NCBI RefSeq assembly: GCF_004151485.1
Contig: NZ_SBFF01000004.1
Location: 1 to 64,000, forward strand
Length of the DNA stretch: 64,000 nt
From: Sphingosinicella sp. CPCC 101087
GTDB taxonomy: Bacteria; Pseudomonadota; Alphaproteobacteria; Sphingomonadales; Sphingomonadaceae
Reading direction: 5' to 3'
Part shown: positions 11,532 to 20,671 of the stretch, in pieces
Layout of the letters: every line of letters begins with the position of its first letter
Position numbering within the stretch: position 1 is the stretch's first letter
The notes under the pieces: generated by a model
Told to the model about the DNA's origin: nothing
The model's input: only the letters and a program-made list of their open reading frames with translations
Databases searched by the model: none
Program-made: the position numbers and the translations under genes

Positions 11532-12758
11532 GTGACCCTGAGCCCCTACGACCTCAACCTGCGCCATCTTCGCGCCGCGGCGGCCATTCGCCGCTGCGGC
11601 AGCATCAGCAGAGCCGCGAACCAGGTGGCGCTGTCCCAGCCGGCATTGACTCAGGGCATTGCCAAGCTGGAGGCGCAGCTCGGCCTGAAGCTGTTCGACC
11701 GGGGTTCGGCCGGAATGATGCCGACCCCCGCCGGCACCCAGCTGGCCGACCGGATAGACATGACCGCAGCAGCGCTGAGCGCCGCCTTCGAGGCGATTCG
11801 GAGCGTCTCGCGAAGCGGATTTCGCGGCACGGAGAATCTGGTCACGATGAGCCAGGTGAGGGCTCTGCTCGCCCTCGCCGCCGCTGGCAGCTTCGTCGCG
11901 GCGGCGCAGGAAAGCGGGCTTACCCAGCCGTCGCTCCACCGGGCGGTTCGCGACGTCGAGAGGCTGAGCGGAGTCGTTCTCGTCGAACGCCGCGGCCGCG
12001 GGGTCCGGCTCACCGCCGCCGGGCAGCGCCTCGCCCGCGGCTTCAGCCTGGCCGTGAACGAGATACAGTCGGCGCTGGACGAGCTTCAGGCGCTCGCCGG
12101 CTTCGACACGGGCCGAGTCCGGATCGGCGCCATGCCGCTCGCTCGCGCGCGCACCGTTCCGCTCGCCATCGCCCGTTTCCTCCAGCGGCGCCCGTCGGTG
12201 CAGATCGAGGTGGTCGAAGGTCCGCATTCGGAGCTGATCGAGCGACTTCGCGACGGCAGGCTCGATTTCCTGATCGGCGCGCTTCGCCAGCCGGCGCCGG
12301 GGCCCGACGTCGAGCAGGAGCCATTGTTCGACGACCGGCTGGTGATCGTCGCCGGCCCCGATCACCCGCTGGCCACGACCGGCAAGCCGCCGATCGAGCG
12401 GATGATCGAATATCCCTGGGTGATTGCGCGGACCGGGACTCCCTTGCGGCTGCTCTGGCGCCGGCTGTTCGAGAGTCGCGGTCTTCCGCTGCCGCGGGCC
12501 CCGGTGGTGTGCGGCTCCGTGATCACGATCCGGGCGCTGCTCGGCGCGGGCGATTTCCTTACCTTGCTGTCGCCGCAGCAGATTCGCGAGGACCTCGCCG
12601 CCGGAACGCTCGTCGCGATGAGCGATTCGATCGAGGAGACGTGTCGGCCGATCGGCCTCACCACCCGTGCGGGATGGCGGCCCGCACCGGCCCAGGCGGA
12701 GTTCCTCGCCTTGCTGCGGGACATGACGGCCGAGTCGACACTTCGAGGAATCGAATAG
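11532..12758 (+). CDS. LysR-family transcriptional regulator with two N-terminal helix-turn-helix domains
   Basis: From the GTG at 11532 the protein has 408 residues, about 100 more than normal LysR-type regulators. The excess is a second DNA-binding domain: HTH 1 at about residues 10-68 (SISRAANQVALSQPALTQGI) and HTH 2 at about 106-164 (SFVAAAQESGLTQPSLHRAV), followed by the usual substrate-binding domain from about 190 (TGRVRIGAMPL). The reading frame is continuous. No ribosome site is obvious at the GTG and the ORF is open upstream to 11244, so the start is not certain. Its place between the leftward ligKUI and rightward ligJABC operons matches LigR of SYK-6, which activates both; by context it is the LigR counterpart. 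Confidence 0.85.
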   Translation: MTLSPYDLNLRHLRAAAAIRRCGSISRAANQVALSQPALTQGIAKLEAQLGLKLFDRGSAGMMPTPAGTQLADRIDMTAAALSAAFEAIRSVSRSGFRGTENLVTMSQVRALLALAAAGSFVAAAQESGLTQPSLHRAVRDVERLSGVVLVERRGRGVRLTAAGQRLARGFSLAVNEIQSALDELQALAGFDTGRVRIGAMPLARARTVPLAIARFLQRRPSVQIEVVEGPHSELIERLRDGRLDFLIGALRQPAPGPDVEQEPLFDDRLVIVAGPDHPLATTGKPPIERMIEYPWVIARTGTPLRLLWRRLFESRGLPLPRAPVVCGSVITIRALLGAGDFLTLLSPQQIREDLAAGTLVAMSDSIEETCRPIGLTTRAGWRPAPAQAEFLALLRDMTAESTLRGIE

Positions 12759-12814
12759 CGGCTCTGCCATTCGGATTTGCCGCTCGGGCCGAGGGCCCTC
12801 TAGCCGTTCCGCTT

Positions 12815-13702
12815 ATGCCGGACGGAGCCAAGAACCTCGCGCTGATCGGCTTCGGCGAGGCGGGAACGGCCTTCGCCGAAGCGCTCGACCGCGCGCTTCG
12901 CATCCGAGCCTTCGACATCAAGACGCTCGACCCGGCAGCGGCCGCGTCCAAGCGCGAGGCCTATCGGCGCCACGGCATCCTCGGCGCGGAAAGCCTCGCC
13001 GAAGCGCTGGCGGACGCGGAGATCGTCATCTCCGTCGTCACCGCCGATCAAGCGCTTGCGGCCGCCGCCGAGGCCGCGCGCACGATTCGGCCGGACGCCC
13101 TCTATTGCGATTTCAACAGCGTCGCGCCGGCCACCAAGCGCCGCGCTTCGGAGCTGATCGAGGCCGCGGGTGCGGTCTATGTGGATGTGGCGGTAATGGC
13201 TCCCGTCCTGCCCCGGCGCCTGGCCGTGCCCTTGCTCGTGAGCGCAACCGACGTGGAATCGGCGTGCGCCCGCCTCGCTAGCCTCGGCTTCGTGCCGCGC
13301 GGGGCGGGGGCCGAGATCGGCCGCGCCTCGACGATCAAGATGCTGAGGTCGGTGATGGTCAAGGGCCTGGAAGCTCTGACGGCCGAATGCTTCCTAGCCT
13401 GCGCCCGCGCCGGAGTCGTCAAGGAGGTCGCGGCCTCGCTCGACGGCAGCTGGAAGGAAGAGAGCTGGCTCGAGCGGGCCGACTATAATCTCGACCGGAT
13501 GATGCTGCACGGCCTGCGCCGTGCCGCGGAGATGGAGGAGGTCGCGATCACCCTCGGCGATCTCGGACTTCCCGGCGAGATGGCCAAGGCGACCGCCGCG
13601 AGCCAGCGGCGCCTGGGCGCCGCGAATCTCGGCAGCGCTCCGGGATTCGATGCCAAGGCCGAGCGGATCCTCGGCGCGCTCGATCGCCAGGAGGCGGCAT
13701 GA
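12815..13702 (+). CDS. NAD(P)-binding oxidoreductase, 6-phosphogluconate-dehydrogenase-like with DUF1932 C-terminus
   Basis: A 295-residue protein with an N-terminal Rossmann domain (LALIGFGEAGTAFA, residues 7-20) and a C-terminal all-helical domain of the DUF1932 type (about residues 190-260, KMLRSVMVKGLEALTAECF). It belongs to the beta-hydroxyacid dehydrogenase fold group. The substrate is unknown. It is the first gene of the ligJABC operon and its stop overlaps the ligJ start (ATGA), so expression with ring cleavage is near certain. No recognised step of the protocatechuate pathway needs it. The ATG at 12815 has no good ribosome site; translation may be coupled to the regulator gene. Confidence 0.8.
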   Translation: MPDGAKNLALIGFGEAGTAFAEALDRALRIRAFDIKTLDPAAAASKREAYRRHGILGAESLAEALADAEIVISVVTADQALAAAAEAARTIRPDALYCDFNSVAPATKRRASELIEAAGAVYVDVAVMAPVLPRRLAVPLLVSATDVESACARLASLGFVPRGAGAEIGRASTIKMLRSVMVKGLEALTAECFLACARAGVVKEVAASLDGSWKEESWLERADYNLDRMMLHGLRRAAEMEEVAITLGDLGLPGEMAKATAASQRRLGAANLGSAPGFDAKAERILGALDRQEAA

Positions 13703-14717
13703 TCATCGACTGTCACGGCCACTACACGACGGCGCCTAGCGCCCACAGCGACTGGCGCGAGGCACAGAAGGCGGCCTTCAAGGCCGGCGAAAGCCCGCCG
13801 CCTTATCCCGCTCTGTCCGACGACGAGATCAGGGAGACGCTGGAGAAGAACCAGATTCGGCTGCTGCGCGAGCGCGGCGCCGACATGACCATCTTCAGCC
13901 CGCGCGCTTCGGCGATGGCGCATCATGTCGGCGACGAGAAGGTTTCGGCCGCCTGGGCGCGGCACAATAACGACCTGATCAAGCGCTGCGTCGACCTCTA
14001 TCCCGAGACGTTCATTGGGGTGTGCATGCTGCCCCAATCACCAGGCGTGCCGATCGAAAACAGCGTGGCCGAGCTCGAGCGCTGCGTCACCGAGCTGGGC
14101 TTCGTCGGCTGCAACCTCAATCCGGACCCGTCGGGCGGCCATTTCAGTGCTCCACCGCTGATCGACCGGTTCTGGTATCCCTTCTACGAGAAGATGGTCG
14201 AGCTGGACGTTCCGGCGATGATCCACGTTTCGGGCAGCTGCAATCCGGTCTTCCACGCCACCGGCGCCTATTACATCGCCGCCGACACGACCGCCTTCAT
14301 GCAGTTCATCCAGGGGGATCTGTTCCGCGACTTTCCGGACCTCAGGTTCATCATCCCGCACGGCGGCGGCGCCGTCCCTTATCATTGGGGCCGCTATCGC
14401 GGGCTTGCCGACATGCTGAAGCAGCCGCCGCTGGACGGGCATGTCATGAAGAACGTCTATTTCGATACCTGCGTCTACCACCAGCCCGGCATCGACCTCC
14501 TCTTCGAAGTGATCGACCTCGACAATATACTGTTCGGGTCGGAGATGGTCGGCGCCGTCCGCGGCGTGGATCCGCAGACCGGGCACTATTTCGACGACAC
14601 CAAGCGTTATGTCGACGCGCTCGACCTGACGCCGGAGCAACGCCATCAGGTGTACGAGGGCAACGCTCGACGCGTTTTCCCGCGCCTCGACGCCCAACTG
14701 AAGGAGAGGGGCCTGTG

Positions 14718-14718
<1 letters not shown>
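13699..14718 (+). CDS. ligJ: 4-oxalomesaconate hydratase
   Basis: LigJ hydrates the LigU product 2-keto-4-carboxy-3-hexenedioate to 4-carboxy-4-hydroxy-2-oxoadipate. A 339-residue amidohydrolase-superfamily (amidohydrolase 2) protein, the same length class as SYK-6 LigJ. The N-terminal HxH metal pair is at His6 and His8 (DCHGHYT); HGGGAVPYHWGRYRGL near residue 218 and FGSEMVGAVRG near 278 are typical of this subgroup. Start overlaps the upstream oxidoreductase gene; stop overlaps ligA by one base (TGATG). The similar amidohydrolase at 27336 is a different branch. Confidence 0.94.
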
Positions 14719-15966
<1,248 letters not shown>

Positions 15967-15986
15967 CCAACTGCAAGGAGGATGGA

Positions 15987-16940
15987 TTGAAGATCGCCCT
16001 AGCCGGCGCCGGAGCCTTCGGCGAAAAGCATCTCGACGGCCTGAAGAATATCGAGGGGGTCGAGGTCGTGTCCCTCGTCGGCCGAACGCTCGAGGCCACG
16101 CAGAAGGTCGCGGACAAGCACGGCATCGGCCACGCCACGACCGAGCTGGCCGACAGCCTCGCGCGCGACGACGTCGACGCCGTGATCCTGTGCACGCCGA
16201 CCCAGATCCATGCCGAGCAGGCGATCCAGTGCCTCGAGGCCGGAAAGCATGTGCAGGTCGAGATCCCGCTGGCGGACAGCCTGGCCGACGCCGAGAAGGT
16301 GGTCGCCAAGCAGAAGGAGACCGGGCTGGTCGCGATGTGCGGCCACACGCGGAGATTCAATCCGTCGCACCAGTGGGTGCACAAGAAGATCCGCGCCGGC
16401 GAGCTCGCCATCCAGCAGATGGACGTGCAGACCTATTTCTTCCGGCGGAAGAACATTAACGCCAAGGGTGAGCCGCGCTCATGGACCGATCATCTGCTGT
16501 GGCACCATGCGGCGCATACCGTCGACCTGTTCCAGTACCAGGCCGGGGCGCCGATCGTGCAGGCCAATGCGATCGAGGGCCCGCACCATCCCGAGCTCGG
16601 AATCGCGATGGACATGTCGATCCAGCTCAAGGCCGCGAATGGCGCCATCTGCACCCTGTCGCTGAGCTTCAACAATGACGGGCCGCTCGGCACCTTCTTC
16701 CGCTATATCTGCGACAACGGCACCTATATCGCCCGCTACGACGATCTCGTCACGGGCAAGGAAGAACCGATCGACGTCAGCCAGGTCGACGTCTCGATGA
16801 ACGGCATCGAGCTTCAGGACCGCGAGTTCATCGCCGCCATCCGGGAGGGGCGCGAGCCCAATGCGAGCGTCTCCCAGGTCCTGCCCTGCTACCAGGTGCT
16901 CGGGCGGCTCGAGGCGCAGCTGGAGGCGCAGCGCCGCTAG
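15987..16940 (+). CDS. ligC: 4-carboxy-2-hydroxymuconate-6-semialdehyde dehydrogenase
   Basis: LigC oxidises the hemiacetal of the ring-opening product to 2-pyrone-4,6-dicarboxylate with NAD(P)+. A 317-residue GFO/IDH/MocA-type Rossmann enzyme: GAGAFGEKH near residue 7, then VEIPLADS, GHTRRFNPSHQ and the highly conserved SWTDHLLWHHAAHTVDLF. The start is TTG at 15987: AAGGAGG sits five bases before it and LKIALAGAGAFG aligns with the start of known LigC, while the ATG at 15982 is out of frame. Last of the tightly packed ligJ-ligA-ligB-ligC run. Confidence 0.95.
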   Translation: MKIALAGAGAFGEKHLDGLKNIEGVEVVSLVGRTLEATQKVADKHGIGHATTELADSLARDDVDAVILCTPTQIHAEQAIQCLEAGKHVQVEIPLADSLADAEKVVAKQKETGLVAMCGHTRRFNPSHQWVHKKIRAGELAIQQMDVQTYFFRRKNINAKGEPRSWTDHLLWHHAAHTVDLFQYQAGAPIVQANAIEGPHHPELGIAMDMSIQLKAANGAICTLSLSFNNDGPLGTFFRYICDNGTYIARYDDLVTGKEEPIDVSQVDVSMNGIELQDREFIAAIREGREPNASVSQVLPCYQVLGRLEAQLEAQRR

Positions 16941-17033
16941 ATCGCCACCCCGGCCTCGCGCGAGATTGCGGACAGACGGAGAAGCTCTATTGTCCGACGC
17001 GAACAGCACAGAACCGACCGGAGAACCCGCCTG

Positions 17034-18341
17034 ATGGATCCGCGCGAAACGATCCTCGAACGGCCCATGGGCAGGTTGCAGATCGCCGCTGTCGGCGTGT
17101 GCATCGCCCTGAACGCGCTCGACGGCTTCGACGTCCTGTCGATCAGCTTCGCATCGCCGGGTATCGCGTCGGAATGGGGCATCGAGCGCGACGCGCTCGG
17201 CATCGTCCTGTCGATGGAGCTGATCGGAATGGCGGTCGGTTCCATCCTGCTCGGCAACGTCGCGGACCGGATCGGCCGGCGGCCGATGATCCTCGGCTGC
17301 CTGGTCGTGATGGCGGCGGGCATGGCGCTCGCCGCGACCGCCCAGAACGTCGTCATCCTGTCGGTTTACCGTCTCCTGACAGGGCTGGGCATCGGCGGCA
17401 TGCTGGCCGCGATCAACGCGATGACGGCGGAATTTTCCAACCGCCGGCGACGCGCTCTGGCCGTGGCGATCATGGCGAGCGGCTATCCCATCGGGGCGGT
17501 GATCGGCGGATCGATCGCGTCGATGCTGCTCGCCTCCTTCGACTGGCGGTCGGTGTTCGTGTTCGGTGCGCTCGTCACCGCCTCCTTCATCCCGATCGTC
17601 TGGTTCCTGCTTCCGGAATCGATCGAGTTCCTGATCCACAAGCGGCCGGCCAACGCGCTCGCCACCGTCAACCGGACGATGGCCCGGATGGGGCATCCGC
17701 CGGTCGACCGCCTTCCGGATCCGGAGCCGCGCTCGACCAAGGCGTCGATGGCCAGGCTGTTCGCGCCCGGCCTCGCGCGACTGACCGTCCTGGTGTCGGT
17801 GGCTTACTTCCTGCACATCATGACCTTCTATTTCGTCCTGAAATGGATTCCGAAGATCGTCGTCGACATGGGCTTCGCACCGTCGGCGGCCGGCGGGGTC
17901 CTCGTCTGGGCGAATGTCGGCGGAGCTACGGGCGCCCTGCTTTTCGGCCTCCTCACCCAAAGGGTGGCGCTGCAGCCGCTGATCATCGCCTTCATGCTGA
18001 TGTCGGCAGTCATGGTCACGATATTCGGGCATGTCGGCGCCGACCTCGGGCAGCTGGCGCTGGTCACCGGAATTGCCGGATTCTTCACCAATGCCGTCAT
18101 CGTCGGCCTCTACGCCCTCTTCGCCCAGTCCTTCCCGACCGAACTGCGCGCCGGCGGCACCGGTTTCGCGGTTGGAACGGGCCGAGGCGGTTCGGTCGTG
18201 GGGCCGATCGTCGCCGGTTTCCTGTTCACCGCCAATTACGGCCTCCCGACCGTTGCAATGATCATGGCGCTCGGTTCGCTGTTTGCCGCGGTGGCGATTT
18301 TCGCCCTCCGGACGCCCCGACCGCAGCCCGCCGGATCGTAA
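17034..18341 (+). CDS. pcaK: MFS aromatic acid:proton symporter, PcaK-like
   Basis: Inner-membrane importer of 435 residues with 12 predicted helices in two bundles. The family signature DGFDVLSISFASPGI (helix 1, Asp near residue 27) and the loop GNVADRIGRRPMI after helix 2 are those of aromatic acid:H+ symporters of the major facilitator superfamily. A second bundle starts near residue 240 with LVSVAYFLHIMTFYF. It lies 93 bases after ligC on the same strand, so uptake of protocatechuate, vanillate or a related acid is the likely role. GGAGA at 17020 can serve as ribosome site. Exact substrate cannot be read from sequence. Confidence 0.86.
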   Translation: MDPRETILERPMGRLQIAAVGVCIALNALDGFDVLSISFASPGIASEWGIERDALGIVLSMELIGMAVGSILLGNVADRIGRRPMILGCLVVMAAGMALAATAQNVVILSVYRLLTGLGIGGMLAAINAMTAEFSNRRRRALAVAIMASGYPIGAVIGGSIASMLLASFDWRSVFVFGALVTASFIPIVWFLLPESIEFLIHKRPANALATVNRTMARMGHPPVDRLPDPEPRSTKASMARLFAPGLARLTVLVSVAYFLHIMTFYFVLKWIPKIVVDMGFAPSAAGGVLVWANVGGATGALLFGLLTQRVALQPLIIAFMLMSAVMVTIFGHVGADLGQLALVTGIAGFFTNAVIVGLYALFAQSFPTELRAGGTGFAVGTGRGGSVVGPIVAGFLFTANYGLPTVAMIMALGSLFAAVAIFALRTPRPQPAGS

Positions 18342-18441
18342 GCGACGCATCGGAAAATTCTTGCCTCGCGCCGCCGGCAGGCTACCGGGTGGCGCAGCGC
18401 GCGGCCGCGCGCCAACCATCGCAGAACGGCAGGATTTACGA

Positions 18442-19551
18442 ATGACCACGACACTCCCCTCGCGCGCCGATCATGTCGGCAGCTTCCTGCGTCCCGAGGC
18501 GCTTCTCGAGGCGCGCCGGCGCCGCAAGGCGGGAGAGATTGACGACGCCGCACTGCGCACGGTGGAAGACGAGGCGATTGCCGAAATCGTCCGCTTTCAG
18601 GAGGAGCTCGGCCTGAAGACGATCACCGACGGCGAATTTCGCCGGACCTACTTCCACACCGACTTCCTGCTCCAGCTCGACGGAATCGAGGAGAAAGGCG
18701 GCACCCAGGTCAAATTCCACCAACATGGCGGCAAGGAGCTGGATTATGCGCCCCCCGTCATGGCCGTGACCGGAAAGGTACGGCACGCCAGACCGATCCA
18801 GCTGGCGGACTTCGAGTATCTGAAATCCGTGGTGACGGAGACGCCCAAGGTCACCATCCCCTCGCCCACCATGCTCCATTTCCGCGCCGGTCGCGAAGGA
18901 ATCAGCGAAGCAGTCTATCCCGACATGGCCGAATTCTTCGCCGATGTCGGCGCGGCCTATCGCGAGGAGGTCCGTCAGCTGGCCGATGCGGGCCTGCGCT
19001 ACCTCCAGCTCGACGACACCAATCTCGCTTATCTGTGCGACGAGACGCAGCGGGAGAATGCCCGCAAGCGCGGCATGGATCCTGACGAGGCGCCCCGTCT
19101 CTATGCAGCCCTGATCAACAGCGCGATCGCCGACGCCCCCGAGGACATGATTACAGCGGTCCACCTGTGCCGCGGCAATTTCCGATCGAGCTGGGCCGCC
19201 GAAGGTGGGTACGAGCCCGTCGCCGAGGTGATGTTCAACGCGCTCGACGTCGATGCCTATCTGCTCGAATATGACGACCCCCGGTCAGGGGACTTCGCGC
19301 CGCTGCGCTTCGTCCCGAAGGGCAAGACGGTGGTGCTCGGCCTGGTCACCACGAAACTCGGGGAGCTCGAGTCCAAGGACGAAATCAAGCGGCGGATAGA
19401 CGAGGCCGCACGGTTCATGCCCGTCGAGCAGATGGCGCTGAGCCCGCAATGCGGCTTCTCTTCGACCGTTCACGGCAACGACATCGCCGTCGAGCAGCAG
19501 GCGGCCAAGATGCGGCTGGTGATCGAGGTCGCGGAGGAAATCTGGGGCTGA
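18442..19551 (+). CDS. MetE C-terminal-like cobalamin-independent methyltransferase
   Basis: A 369-residue protein resembling the catalytic half of methionine synthase MetE (YxjG-like family). Zinc-ligand positions are plausible: the His-x-Cys of VHLCRGNF near residue 237 and a later Cys in SPQCGFSS near residue 336; the entry RADHVGSFLRPEALLEAR and LQLDDTNLAYL are typical. Stand-alone versions lack the N-terminal folate-binding half of MetE and their methyl donor is often unknown. Here it follows the lignin genes, so it may take methyl groups from 5-methyl-THF or directly from a methoxylated aromatic to homocysteine; this is inference. Start ATG 18442 follows AGGA. Confidence 0.8.
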   Translation: MTTTLPSRADHVGSFLRPEALLEARRRRKAGEIDDAALRTVEDEAIAEIVRFQEELGLKTITDGEFRRTYFHTDFLLQLDGIEEKGGTQVKFHQHGGKELDYAPPVMAVTGKVRHARPIQLADFEYLKSVVTETPKVTIPSPTMLHFRAGREGISEAVYPDMAEFFADVGAAYREEVRQLADAGLRYLQLDDTNLAYLCDETQRENARKRGMDPDEAPRLYAALINSAIADAPEDMITAVHLCRGNFRSSWAAEGGYEPVAEVMFNALDVDAYLLEYDDPRSGDFAPLRFVPKGKTVVLGLVTTKLGELESKDEIKRRIDEAARFMPVEQMALSPQCGFSSTVHGNDIAVEQQAAKMRLVIEVAEEIWG

Positions 19552-19562
19552 CCAACCGAGCG

Positions 19563-19590
19563 GCCGGCGGTGCGACGCCGCACCGCCGGC
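19563..19590. terminator. Perfect 12-bp hairpin between convergent genes
   Basis: GCCGGCGGTGCG (19563-19574) and its exact complement (19579-19590) enclose a 4-base loop. It lies 12 bases after the MetE-like stop and 28 bases from the MarR stop. No T-run; acts as a candidate bidirectional terminator. Confidence 0.65.
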
Positions 19591-19617
19591 GGCGCAGCGG
19601 CGAGAGGCGCCTTCGAC

Positions 19618-20082
19618 TCAGGTGTGGATGCGATCAAGCAGGGACATCAGCGTCTCCACTTCCTTCTTGGTGAAGCGGCTCTTCAACCAGCGCTCATGCT
19701 CCCAGATGCATCCGCGCGCGCGCAATAGCATCTTGTCTCCTTCGTCGGTCAGATAGAGCGTCTTGCGGCGCCGGTCCGGCGGCGACGGCCCGCGGCGCAG
19801 ATAACCCCGCGCTTCCAGGCGGTTCACGATTCCCATCGTCGTCGCGCGATCCATGTGCAGGCGCTGTGCGAGGTCGGTCTGGGCAATGCCGGGATTGTCG
19901 CTCACCAGCCACAGGACGGACACCTGCTTCTGCGTCAGGTCGAGATCGGTGAAGGTCTCCATGAAGTGCCGGTACACGGCAACGTAGGCGAGGCGGATGT
20001 GGAACCCCAATATGTCCTTGATCTCGCCGACGTCGCTCAGGTCGACCGGTTCCACAGCGGGCTTCGCGCCGGATTGGATCAA
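19618..20082 (-). CDS. MarR-family transcriptional regulator
   Basis: A 154-residue winged-helix repressor-type protein. The recognition region is TDLAQRLHMDRATTMGIVNRLEARGYL and the wing carries PPDRRRKTLYLT, both standard MarR features. I start at TTG 20082 because GGGGGAGG lies eight bases upstream; an ATG at 20109 is in frame but has its ribosome site adjacent to the codon. MarR proteins in lignin loci usually sense aromatic CoA esters or phenolics (FerC-type in SYK-6). It stands at the edge of the accessory block, and an operator-like sequence similar to those before the block's operons lies 42 bases upstream of its start, which suggests self-control and a regulon. Confidence 0.85.
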   Translation of the reverse strand: MIQSGAKPAVEPVDLSDVGEIKDILGFHIRLAYVAVYRHFMETFTDLDLTQKQVSVLWLVSDNPGIAQTDLAQRLHMDRATTMGIVNRLEARGYLRRGPSPPDRRRKTLYLTDEGDKMLLRARGCIWEHERWLKSRFTKKEVETLMSLLDRIHT

Positions 20083-20123
20083 CGCAGTACCTCCCCCATT
20101 GTGACGCATCTCCCAGGTTCGAA

Positions 20124-20147
20124 TTGTGCGTGTAGCGTAGCTTTCGC
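20124..20147 (+). promoter_or_regulatory. Operator-like site upstream of the MarR gene
   Basis: Begins TTGTGCGTGTAGC and ends TTTCGC; matches the site at 26484 at 15 of 26 aligned positions counted by eye. It lies 42 bases ahead of the MarR start. The weaker members of the set, so tentative. Confidence 0.35.
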
Positions 20148-20356
20148 CGAAAGGAGAGATGCCTTCGCAGATTCCCCGAGGACGCGCGCTTTCGCCGGCC
20201 TGGATTGGCCGCCCCTGGTGGAGGCTGACCCCTTCGGCCTGGAAGTGGAAGGGAAATCCCGCCACATCTCGACGGCGCCTTTTACAGCGTGCCGCCCGAT
20301 CCGCAATTCCCGCGACATGGCAAGGCGAGCGGGATCGCCCCGACGAGAGCGATGCT

Positions 20357-20671
20357 CTACGTGCCTTTGTTGCGGGCGACACTTTCCTCCATGAGCGCCA
20401 GCTGTTCGGGCGTCGCCGGCGGCTGGTTCGCCTTCCAGTCGGAATAGGGCATGCCGTAGACCATCTCGCGCGCCGTCTCGCGGTCGATCGGCTTGCCTTG
20501 TTCGGCGCTCGCCTCCGCAACCCAATCCGCGAGGCAGTTGCGACAAAAACCGGCGAGGCCCATCAGGTCGACATTCTGCGCATCCTTGCGGTGACGCAGG
20601 TGGGCGACAAGGCGGCGAAACGCCGCCGCTGCGACGCCATCGTCCATCTCGGGCAAGTCGTTGTTGGTCAT
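20357..20671 (-). CDS. DUF1244 family protein
   Basis: A 104-residue soluble protein with the conserved cysteine/tryptophan core GFCRNCLADWV and the downstream MVYGMPYSDWKANQ that mark DUF1244. Function of the family is not known to me. Last of a leftward aldehyde dehydrogenase-transporter-DUF1244 run; its ATG overlaps the transporter stop (ATGA). DUF1244 genes occur widely in alphaproteobacteria without lignin genes, so its presence here may be incidental. Confidence 0.82.
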   Translation of the reverse strand: MTNNDLPEMDDGVAAAAFRRLVAHLRHRKDAQNVDLMGLAGFCRNCLADWVAEASAEQGKPIDRETAREMVYGMPYSDWKANQPPATPEQLALMEESVARNKGT

